Part shown: one piece after another, positions 1 through 5,764 of the stretch
How the letters are laid out: each line of letters begins with the position of its first letter
How positions within the stretch are numbered: position 1 is the first letter of the stretch
Assembly (NCBI GenBank): GCA_023132545.1
Contig: JAGLYB010000044.1
Location: forward strand, 1-9,478
DNA length: 9,478 bases
Source of the DNA: Candidatus Bipolaricaulota bacterium
GTDB taxonomy: Bacteria; Bipolaricaulota; Bipolaricaulia; UBA7950; UBA9294
Reading direction: 5' to 3'
Notes under the pieces: generated by a model
What the model was told of the DNA's origin: nothing
Database searches by the model: none
The model's input: the letters and a program-made list of their open reading frames with translations, nothing else
Made by a program: the position numbers and the translations under genes

Positions 1-1
1 C

Positions 2-595
2 TCAGGAGAGGTGCCTGTTGGAAAAGATCTGGAGAAGAGAATGCGAGCGCTCTACCTGAAAGGCGAATCTTGCTCCAACGAGTTTGTTGAGTTGGGAGAA
101 CGTTTCGCAGAGGAGAGAAGAGAGGCCGCGCCTCCCTACATGGATGCACTTCGCTGCAGCCTGCTCGAGCTTGTGGATGACGCCGAACGGCTGGGTGTTT
201 GCTTGGGTCTGGAGAACAGGGACCACTATTACGAGGTGCCGCTTCCTCACGAGTTGGATGAGCTGCTAACTCTCCGTCCAGGCACGATCGAATACTGGCA
301 TGACGTGGGGCATTCTGAGAAGCTGCGGGAGTTCGGATTCTACTCACAGCAGGAGTGGCTGGAGCAATTCTCGGGCCGGATGATCGGCATTCACCTTCAC
401 GACAATGACGGCGAGAAGGATCACATCGCCCCCGGACTGGGCACCGTAGATTGGGAGCTGGTTGCCTCGTTTGTGCCTGAGAAGGCGATTTGTACTTTTG
501 AAATTCGCGGATTTACAACAAACGAGCAGATAAGAACTGCCCAGGAATTGCTACACAACGTAGGGCTCATCCATCCCTATCATGAAGATGAGTAG
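2..595 (+). CDS. Sugar phosphate isomerase/epimerase-like TIM-barrel protein, 5' end outside the window
   Basis: This reads as the C-terminal two thirds of a xylose-isomerase-like TIM-barrel protein (AP endonuclease 2 superfamily), a cytoplasmic group acting on sugars or sugar acids with a divalent metal. Likely metal ligands are visible: Glu in LGLENR (codon 212-214), Asp and His in YWHDVGH (299-313), His in GIHLHD (392-403), and Glu in FEIRG (500-502). The frame is open to the left edge. Family members are usually about 260-280 residues, so roughly 65-80 N-terminal residues are missing. A GTG at 11 and an ATG at 41 with GGAG upstream exist, but starting there would remove the first barrel strands, so I treat the gene as cut by the window. 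The stop TAG at 593-595 overlaps the next gene by 14 bases, which implies coupling. The exact substrate cannot be assigned; an inositol- or ketose-type isomerase is possible. Confidence 0.85.
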   Translation, partial: SGEVPVGKDLEKRMRALYLKGESCSNEFVELGERFAEERREAAPPYMDALRCSLLELVDDAERLGVCLGLENRDHYYEVPLPHELDELLTLRPGTIEYWHDVGHSEKLREFGFYSQQEWLEQFSGRMIGIHLHDNDGEKDHIAPGLGTVDWELVASFVPEKAICTFEIRGFTTNEQIRTAQELLHNVGLIHPYHEDE

Positions 596-1859
596 CATCT
601 CAGAGCAACGTCGGAACATCTTCTTCAGCATTCTCAACCGCACCTTTGGCGAGGTCGGAAAGACGCTTGCCGATCCGACCATCGTATTTTCGCTGTTCGT
701 TCGCCAGCTTGGCGCGTCGAATCTTCTTGTTGGATTGCTGTCTACAATCCGCTATGCGGGCTGGTTCCTGCCACAGGTATTTGTAGGTGGACACCTACAG
801 CATCAAGCGCGGCGCGGGTTCTTGTATGTTATTGGTGAAAGCAGCCGTTGTTTGGGCTATCTCATCCTTGCCATCTTGATCCTGACATTCCCAACATCGA
901 AATGGCTCCTCCCCATGTTCTTCACGATCTTTGCTCTTTCCTACATCGGTCACGGAACCGGATCCGTCCCCCGCTTTGATGTCATCGGCAGGGCCGTTCC
1001 CGCATCCATGCGCGGTTCCTTCTTCGCTCGCTCAAACCTGGTCGCCGGCGTGTTTGGTTTCGGAGCTGGATTTGTGGTGCAAGCCATTCTGAGGGCAAAT
1101 GGTTCCGGTCCCCCGGTCCAGCGATATGCGTTTCTCATACTCCTATCGATCATCTTCTACGTTCTCGCGATCGGCATGTTTCGACGCATTCGCGAACACG
1201 ACAGCCCGATTCAAAAGGGCAAGGCATCCCTCCAACGCACGTTGCGTGCAGTTCCTGCACTACTCAGAGGGGATAGCGACTATCGTCGTCTCGTGATCAC
1301 GCTCGTGCTGACCGACGCAGCTCGTCGACTGATCGATCCCTTCTATATCATTTTCGCGACTGAAGTGCTCGGTGTCCCCATCTATTACGCCGGAATCTAC
1401 CTGTCTGTGCTCGTCTTCTCCAAGATCCTTTCGAATGTCCTCTGGGATCTATTTAGCCGATGGCTTGACAACCGTCGAACGCTCCAATTGGCATCGGCGG
1501 CAGCCTTACTGGTTCCAGGGCTAGCTGTCCTGTTCGCTGCATTTGGTCAGCACGGCGCATCTGGCAATGGGCTGGCGTTCGCGATCGTTTTTGTCATGAT
1601 GGGCATTCGCGACAGTGGCAAGCACATTGGCAAGAGAAGTGTCTTCCTTGACATCGTCGCGGAAGAAGAGCGGCCGATTCGCTGGGGAACCCTGAACTCG
1701 ATGCTTGGAATCGTAAGCTTCCTGCCCGTGCTGGCAGGTACGCTGATCGATGGAATCGGATACACCGTGACGTTTGCCCTGGTTTCACTCGTATCTCTCT
1801 TCGGCCTGTGGAGCAGTCTTCGTATCCGCCCGCTGCCTAGTAACGGTGCTGTCGGATGA
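582..1859 (+). CDS. MFS family transporter
   Basis: This is a 425-residue integral membrane protein with about 11-12 hydrophobic segments in two halves, separated by a basic central loop near residues 200-230, as is usual for the major facilitator superfamily. Charged inter-helix loops such as RRIREHD and the R-rich stretch after TM2 (HQARRG) suit cytoplasmic loops. The protein length (about 400-430) is normal for the family. The substrate cannot be read from sequence; its partners (sugar isomerase, phosphoesterase) suggest a sugar or organic metabolite. I chose the ATG at 582 over the in-frame ATG at 588 because both lie inside the end of the upstream gene. No clear Shine-Dalgarno is present, so translation probably depends on coupling to the isomerase gene. 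The stop TGA shares bases with the ATG of the next gene (ATGA), so the three genes form one operon. Confidence 0.85.
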   Translation: MKMSSISEQRRNIFFSILNRTFGEVGKTLADPTIVFSLFVRQLGASNLLVGLLSTIRYAGWFLPQVFVGGHLQHQARRGFLYVIGESSRCLGYLILAILILTFPTSKWLLPMFFTIFALSYIGHGTGSVPRFDVIGRAVPASMRGSFFARSNLVAGVFGFGAGFVVQAILRANGSGPPVQRYAFLILLSIIFYVLAIGMFRRIREHDSPIQKGKASLQRTLRAVPALLRGDSDYRRLVITLVLTDAARRLIDPFYIIFATEVLGVPIYYAGIYLSVLVFSKILSNVLWDLFSRWLDNRRTLQLASAAALLVPGLAVLFAAFGQHGASGNGLAFAIVFVMMGIRDSGKHIGKRSVFLDIVAEEERPIRWGTLNSMLGIVSFLPVLAGTLIDGIGYTVTFALVSLVSLFGLWSSLRIRPLPSNGAVG

Positions 1860-2755
1860 CCAGGCTGTTGATGAAAGCCCCCGAAACTCGACCGTGGGAA
1901 GTGTCCTTGGGCTATTCCGAAGGGTTCGCCACCAACGTGAGGCCGTTCACGTTTGCGATCATCTCCGATTCTCACTGTGATGAGACACCTTCCTCCGCTC
2001 GACACAGTCGCGGATTGGAGCATCTGGGAGACGGGAGAGATCGCTTGAACCTCTGCTTTGACGCGATCCGAAACATGGAGGAGCCCGACAAATCATCGTT
2101 TCTCGTTCTGCTTGGAGATATCGGGATGGACGCCGGCGCATCATTGCTCGCAGAGGCTCCGTGCCCTGTCCATGCGATCGCAGGCAATCACGATTGGGGG
2201 TCAAAGCGGCAACGCCTTCGAGAGCTGTTCCCCGAGGACTTTGGCACGGGGGATCAGGCTTCAGACTACTACCAGTTTGAGCATGCGGGTGTCGTCTTCG
2301 TCGCTATCTGCAATGCGGGCACCAGCAATGAACACACTGGACAACTCAGCTCCGAGGATATCCGGCCACCGGGTCAGCCTACCTGGATCTCTCATCAATT
2401 GGCGAAGTCACCCGGACCTACGATTCTCCTTGGGCACTGCCCCCCGCAGCCCAAGGGTTTCGATCCAGAGATCTACCTTGCAGGCGCAAGCCACAGCTAT
2501 CTTCCCTTCATGGGGATGTGTGATTCAGAGTATCTGAATGCCTTGCTCGTCGCGCATGCTCCGATTGCCGCGTTCTTCGGACACCTACATCGAGCGACCT
2601 ACAACTATGCTGTACGCTCCTCAAGGGTGCATGTCCTCCGCTCGTGCAATTGGAACCATGACAATGAGCCCATCGGGTTCACGCAGGTTCGAGTCGACCA
2701 ATCCGGCATTTCCATTCGAGAGGTCCTAACCGGGACCAATTCATATCGCGCATAG
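1856..2755 (+). CDS. Calcineurin-like metallophosphoesterase
   Basis: This 299-residue protein carries the full set of metallophosphatase signatures in order: D38-S-H40, G87-D88, G110-N-H-D113, G193-H194, and G242-H-L-H245. These bind two metal ions in the calcineurin-like superfamily, whose members hydrolyse phosphomonoesters or phosphodiesters. No signal peptide or membrane segment is visible, so it is predicted to be cytoplasmic. About 30 residues precede the first core strand (FTFAIISDSH). The ATG at 1856 overlaps the MFS stop by four bases (ATGA), which favours this start over the in-frame ATG at 1871. A cytoplasmic phosphoesterase co-translated with a transporter and a sugar isomerase could dephosphorylate an imported or internal sugar phosphate; that role is inference. 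A nucleotide phosphodiesterase remains possible. Confidence 0.88.
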   Translation: MTRLLMKAPETRPWEVSLGYSEGFATNVRPFTFAIISDSHCDETPSSARHSRGLEHLGDGRDRLNLCFDAIRNMEEPDKSSFLVLLGDIGMDAGASLLAEAPCPVHAIAGNHDWGSKRQRLRELFPEDFGTGDQASDYYQFEHAGVVFVAICNAGTSNEHTGQLSSEDIRPPGQPTWISHQLAKSPGPTILLGHCPPQPKGFDPEIYLAGASHSYLPFMGMCDSEYLNALLVAHAPIAAFFGHLHRATYNYAVRSSRVHVLRSCNWNHDNEPIGFTQVRVDQSGISIREVLTGTNSYRA

Positions 2756-2978
2756 TGGCGCGCATGCGCCTGCAACTTCCTGTACGGCCACAGGGCGTTG
2801 TGCACCATGTTGTGAGTTCCAGATTTGATCCAAGATACGTTCGGCCTAGACATACCGTTGGAGCCCTGGGTCTCGCACAACCATCAAAACGTCCTGCAAC
2901 GGATGTTGCGATTAGCGAGAAGCACACGCCATCTATCCCATAGCGTAATTGTAATCAGGTTTTCGGAATCCCGATGAA
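2756..2978. other. Intergenic stretch with no convincing gene
   Basis: Between the phosphoesterase stop and the promoter at 2987 I see no credible protein. A 62-codon open frame beginning with a GTG that overlaps the upstream stop is rich in Arg, Pro and His, has no ribosome binding site and no recognisable domain. Apart from the hairpin at its left end, I see no repeats or RNA gene here. Confidence 0.5.
2757..2770 (+). terminator. Short GC hairpin right after the metallophosphoesterase stop
   Basis: GGCGC (2757-2761), loop GCAT, then GCGCC (2766-2770) forms a perfect 5-bp stem immediately 3' of the TAG. No T-run follows, so it is not a textbook intrinsic terminator. It may be a 3'-end stabilising hairpin for the upstream operon mRNA, or chance. 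Confidence 0.25.
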
Positions 2979-3000
2979 CACGCCTATTGACAGAGGCGTG
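2979..3000. promoter_or_regulatory. Inverted repeat enclosing the -35 box (candidate operator)
   Basis: CACGCCT (2979-2985) and AGGCGTG (2994-3000) are perfect 7-base inverted arms separated by eight bases that contain the TTGACA -35 box. The half-site spacing, about one and a half helical turns centre to centre, suits a dimeric repressor or activator. There is no T-run after it, so a terminator for the upstream operon is less likely. Confidence 0.5.
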
Positions 3001-3015
3001 AAGAATCCTTATATT
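2987..3015 (+). promoter_or_regulatory. Near-consensus sigma-70 promoter
   Basis: TTGACA at 2987-2992, exactly 17 bases, then TATATT at 3010-3015. The -35 box matches the consensus perfectly and the -10 box at five of six positions, which is the strongest promoter-like signal in the window. Transcription would begin near 3022 and run through a leader of about 280 bases into the kelch gene at 3302, possibly onward into the phytase-like gene. Confidence 0.75.
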
Positions 3016-3019
3016 GGTG

Positions 3020-3042
3020 TGCAACGCGTGTTGCAAGTTGCA
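3020..3042. promoter_or_regulatory. Inverted repeat at the predicted transcription start (candidate operator)
   Basis: TGCAAC (3020-3025), GCGT, GTTGCA (3030-3035) forms an inverted repeat exactly where transcription from the 2987-3015 promoter should begin, and GTTGCA is repeated again at 3037-3042. It could be a repressor site overlapping +1, or a hairpin at the extreme 5' end of the transcript that protects the mRNA. Sequence alone does not separate the two. Confidence 0.4.
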
Positions 3043-3301
3043 GCATAGCGGTTACGGTTCGTTGTTAGCACGACCTGTTCGTCAGGAGGCATGTGTGCTT
3101 GTAAGTGTCTTGTTGAAGAAATGTGGACCCAATACCTGCGGATCGCGTTATCCCTTGCTTCTCCACATGGGGCGATCTTCAATTGGTATCGTGCACACAA
3201 TTCCTCGCTTGACTGTTCGGACACCGCCATGCTGAAACGCTTGGATCTTCACGGCTGCAATCAGCAGTGAAGCACAAGCCCGAAGAATCAAGGAGGTAAT
3301 C
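3022..3301 (+). other. Long hairpin-rich 5' leader of the kelch gene
   Basis: About 280 untranslated bases lie between the predicted start of transcription and the GTG at 3302. Visible complementary segments are AGCAC (3067-3071) with GTGCT (3095-3099) enclosing CCTG/CAGG; ATGTGGA (3121-3127) with TCCACAT (3162-3168); and a hairpin at 3250-3269 (CAC and GCTG pairing with CAGC and GTG around a CAAT loop) 21 bases before the Shine-Dalgarno. A competing long-range pair, TGTGTGC (3092-3098) with GCACACA (3193-3199), would exclude part of the first hairpin. I do not recognise a known riboswitch. It may be a regulatory leader or a separate small RNA. Confidence 0.4.
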
Positions 3302-4255
3302 GTGAGGAAATTGCTATGTACCATGCTCGGCATCGTACTGATCGCCAGTGTCGCTGCCGTTGCAGATTGGGAAGAACTCGCGCCACTAAACGTTGCGCGA
3401 GGTAATCACTCGGCAGTCGTCGTTGACGGAGTATTGTATGTCCTTGGCGGGGAATGGGACGGAGACGGCTCTGCTTCCGTGGAACAATATGATGCAGTAG
3501 CGAACACCTGGACCGTAATCGGTCCCGGCGCACCCAACGATGCCGGTGCGAACGCTGGCGTGTATGACGGTGTCATCTACGTGATGGGCGGCGTGCATAT
3601 TGAAAACGACGTCATCTACGAGGGCGGCGGTTTCATGTGGGATACCCGCGCCAGCGCGACGCCGGTGTGGGTTGAAACACCCGGTGGTGGTCCGACGATG
3701 GGTCATGGAGATTCCCCTGGACCGACCATGGTCGGTACGAAGATCTATCTCTTGAGCGGCGAAGACGAGGATATCGACAACGCATGGCCGAACTACGTTA
3801 AGGTTGTCGACATCTACGACGTTGTCACCGGTGAATGGACTACCGGTGCAAGCATTGAGCCATTTCAGCGTGAAGATCAAGGTGTAGGCGTCATTGGCAC
3901 CAAGATCGTCATGATGGGTGGCGAATTCGACGATGAGCCCGCGATGATGGTCAACATCTACGACACGCAGATGAATACGTGGACTCACTTCGAAGACGTT
4001 TCGATCGGCTGGGAAAAGATCCGAATGATCGCTATCGGAGATCTACTGTACGTCGGAACGGGTGACGGATCTGGCGGAAACCTGATGTACACGCTCGATC
4101 TCTTCACCATGGAGATCACAAGGCTCGCCGGTCGTATCCCGTCGCGTGTGGCGGAATGCGCGCTAGCCGTGCTCGACGGACAGCTCATCGTCATCGCCGG
4201 TGAAGAAGCTGCCAGCGAAGAGCTGATACCCAACGTGTACATTCTCCGTGACTAG
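3302..4255 (+). CDS. Exported kelch-repeat beta-propeller protein
   Basis: This 317-residue protein starts with a Sec signal peptide (basic n-region MRK, hydrophobic core, predicted cut after A21 in the sequence AVA-DWE). Six kelch-type blade motifs follow: LYVLGGE (45-51), IYVMGGV (92-98), IYLLSGE (148-154), IVMMGGE (202-208), YVGTGD (250-255) and LIVIAGE (295-301), at spacings of about 45-57 residues. That is enough for one complete six-bladed propeller and leaves no room for another domain. The GTG start is set by AGGAGG at 3291-3296 with a five-base gap. The strong promoter at 2987 would drive it. Kelch propellers bind proteins or glycans, and some, such as bacterial NanM, are sugar mutarotases; no catalytic assignment can be made here. 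Acidic residues dominate the mature surface loops. Confidence 0.8.
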   Translation: MRKLLCTMLGIVLIASVAAVADWEELAPLNVARGNHSAVVVDGVLYVLGGEWDGDGSASVEQYDAVANTWTVIGPGAPNDAGANAGVYDGVIYVMGGVHIENDVIYEGGGFMWDTRASATPVWVETPGGGPTMGHGDSPGPTMVGTKIYLLSGEDEDIDNAWPNYVKVVDIYDVVTGEWTTGASIEPFQREDQGVGVIGTKIVMMGGEFDDEPAMMVNIYDTQMNTWTHFEDVSIGWEKIRMIAIGDLLYVGTGDGSGGNLMYTLDLFTMEITRLAGRIPSRVAECALAVLDGQLIVIAGEEAASEELIPNVYILRD

Positions 4256-4284
4256 TTGAACGACCCTAGTTATGTGGAATTATC

Positions 4285-4322
4285 GGGGAGGGCGGGCGAT
4301 GAACTATGCGCCAGCCTTCCCC
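4285..4322 (+). terminator. Strong hairpin between the kelch and phytase-like genes
   Basis: GGGGAGGGC (4285-4293) pairs with GCCTTCCCC (4314-4322), with one G-T pair, then after a G-A mismatch GGCG (4295-4298) pairs with CGCC (4309-4312) around a 10-base loop. The stem is long and GC-rich, but only ATCGTTCT follows, so termination would be weak or partial. It could be an attenuator or an mRNA-stabilising element that sets different levels of the two propellers. Confidence 0.45.
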
Positions 4323-4420
4323 ATCGTTCTCAATTATGATGAGGTGCGCTTCGATAGAGGCGAGAAGGAATTGAATCAGTTGGCTATCCATAATGCTTGC
4401 CAGCCTGAAAAGGAGATATC

Positions 4421-5506
4421 ATGAGAAACATCCGAAACAAGAAGTGGACGGCCCTCTGCTTCCTAATTGCCGTAGCATTGGTTGCAGGATCTCTTGCTAC
4501 GTTCGGGGATGTTGACATCCTCCAGCCACGCCTGTCCTTGGTTTATGACGGAATTGACGACACAGATGATATGTGCATCTGGATTCATCCGACAGATGCA
4601 TCCTTGAGCACCATCATCGTCGCCGATAAGGCAGCAGATATGGTCGTCGTCTTTGATCTTTCGGGGAACACGTTGCAAACCATACAACTGCTTCAAACAC
4701 CTACTGGATCGGAGCAACCAGGCAACATCGATCTTCGCTACGGCTTCTCTCTCGGTGGCGAAGTCATGGATATCGTGGCCCTCAATCAACGTTCTCCTAG
4801 CCAAGGCAGGGGATTCCGCATCTACAAGATCGACCCGGACACCCGTCTGCTTACTCGCATCGATGATGGCGCTGCCATGGATCATGCCAACTACGGAATG
4901 TGTCTGTACAAGAGCCCGAGCACTGGGAAGTTCTATGCCTTCGCCACATCCAGCAGCCAAGGTGTGGAGCAATATGAGTTGGTCGACAACGGTGAAGGGC
5001 AAATCAGTCTCGTCTTTGTTCGCGCTTGGGATCAAACGAAGTGCGAAGGTGCCGTGGCTGATGACGAACTCGGATATGTCTACATCGCCGAAGAGAAAAG
5101 CGGTCTTTGGCGTTATGACGCCGAGCCCGATGGCTCCATTGAAGGAACACACATCGCCGTCGTCGGCGAAAACGGATATGACAACGATGCCGAAGGCGTC
5201 ACCATTTATTACGCACGCGATGGCGGCGGATACATCATTGCATCGAGTCAGGGCAACGACACCTTCATTGTCTATGACCGACTGCCGCCACATGCGTATG
5301 TCAAGACGTTCAGCTTGGAAGGCGTCGAGGAAACCGATGGTGTTGATGTCACCAACGTGAACCTTGGCTCCGCGTTTCCTTATGGTTTGTTCGTCTGCCA
5401 CGCCAATGGGAAGCCGTCCATTGCTGTGGTGACTGCCTACGAAGACCTCGGACTGGATATCGATACGTCCTACGATCCTCGAACGGGAACCTACGAATCC
5501 GAATAG
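4421..5506 (+). CDS. Exported beta-propeller phytase-family (3-phytase-like) phosphatase
   Basis: This 361-residue protein has a signal peptide (basic start to K8, hydrophobic 11-26, cut somewhere in 26-29) and then one phytase-type six-bladed propeller, at the family's usual length. Motifs in order are DDMCIWIHP (49-57), K70, GNIDLRYGF (101-109), Y158-G159, CEGAVADDELGYVYIAEE (208-225), GLWRY-AEP (228-236), DAEGVTIYY (256-264), SSQGN (275-279), and ETDGVDV near the C-terminus. The family hydrolyses phytate with calcium. From memory of the Bacillus enzyme, E209, E225, D256 and E258 match its E211, E227, D258 and E260 with identical spacing, and R106 matches R122. The lysine equivalent to K179 appears to be S178, DDPA is DDMC, and the usual C-terminal NFK motif is not visible. 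Substrate preference may therefore differ. AAAGGAG at 4409-4415 fixes the start. Confidence 0.85.
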   Translation: MRNIRNKKWTALCFLIAVALVAGSLATFGDVDILQPRLSLVYDGIDDTDDMCIWIHPTDASLSTIIVADKAADMVVVFDLSGNTLQTIQLLQTPTGSEQPGNIDLRYGFSLGGEVMDIVALNQRSPSQGRGFRIYKIDPDTRLLTRIDDGAAMDHANYGMCLYKSPSTGKFYAFATSSSQGVEQYELVDNGEGQISLVFVRAWDQTKCEGAVADDELGYVYIAEEKSGLWRYDAEPDGSIEGTHIAVVGENGYDNDAEGVTIYYARDGGGYIIASSQGNDTFIVYDRLPPHAYVKTFSLEGVEETDGVDVTNVNLGSAFPYGLFVCHANGKPSIAVVTAYEDLGLDIDTSYDPRTGTYESE

Positions 5507-5528
5507 CAATCTCATCTGTTTGCCGGCC

Positions 5529-5547
5529 CCGGGCACTCAGTGCCCGG
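5529..5547 (+). terminator. GC-rich hairpin after the phytase-like gene
   Basis: CCGGGCAC (5529-5536), loop TCA, GTGCCCGG (5540-5547) is a perfect 8-bp stem 22 bases after the TAG. No continuous T-run follows (CGTCAGCATTTGG), so it is an imperfect intrinsic terminator. It plausibly marks the 3' end of the kelch-phytase transcript before the AT-rich promoter region of the transporter cluster. Confidence 0.5.
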
Positions 5548-5589
5548 CGTCAGCATTTGGTAACTCCATAGCTCTCCCAGTGCAACCGT

Positions 5590-5618
5590 TTGGAATAACA
5601 ATCAAAATACTGTATAGA
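5590..5618 (+). promoter_or_regulatory. Candidate sigma-70 promoter for the ABC transporter cluster
   Basis: TTGGAA at 5590-5595, a 17-base spacer, then TATAGA at 5613-5618. Each box matches four of six consensus positions, and the site lies in the most AT-rich stretch of the window (about 5590-5655), between a terminator-like hairpin and the binding-protein gene. It would give a leader of roughly 140 bases. The position is convincing; the exact boxes are not certain. Confidence 0.4.
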
Positions 5619-5620
5619 AT

Positions 5621-5652
5621 ATAGATAGCCATATTTTATAGTAGTTATCTAT
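5621..5652. repeat. AT-rich inverted repeat upstream of the binding-protein gene
   Basis: ATAGATA (5621-5627) and TATCTAT (5646-5652) are perfect 7-base inverted arms with an 18-base spacer that is itself AT-rich. It lies just downstream of the predicted -10 box, around and after the presumed transcription start. It could be an operator or a weak RNA stem. Confidence 0.3.
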
Positions 5653-5751
5653 TCGTATGAGCTTGCCCTGTTTAAGGAGGTGGTAAAGCCGTTTCCTATC
5701 AATGTTACCGTATTTCCCTATGTAAAGTATCATGTTGATCGCAAGAGGTGC

Positions 5752-5758
5752 AAGGAGG
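5752..5758 (+). promoter_or_regulatory. Ribosome binding site that decides the binding-protein start
   Basis: AAGGAGG ends six bases before the ATG at 5765. It rules out the upstream in-frame ATG at 5732, which would place charged residues (LIARGARRHS) ahead of the signal peptide. Confidence 0.8.
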
Positions 5759-5764
5759 CATTCA

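Noticed and set aside
11..43. GTG at 11 or ATG at 41 as the true start of the first gene
   Set aside because: GGAG-like sequences precede both, but the product would lack the first strands of the TIM barrel, and the frame is open to the window edge.
2755..2943. 62-codon open frame after the metallophosphoesterase, starting at GTG 2755
   Set aside because: No ribosome binding site, Arg/Pro/His-rich composition of non-coding type and no domain, although its start touches the upstream stop.
3014..3235. 73-codon open frame in the kelch leader
   Set aside because: Would start at TTG overlapping the -10 box, upstream of the predicted transcription start, and has no ribosome site.
3386..3988. Open frame of 200 codons on the minus strand within the kelch gene
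   Set aside because: His/Asp/Val-rich shadow translation of the kelch coding sequence, with no recognisable domain.
4463..5536. Open frame of 357 codons on the minus strand, antisense to the phytase-like gene
   Set aside because: It mirrors the codon pattern of a well-supported gene, lacks family motifs, and the plus strand product has clear domain signatures and a ribosome site.
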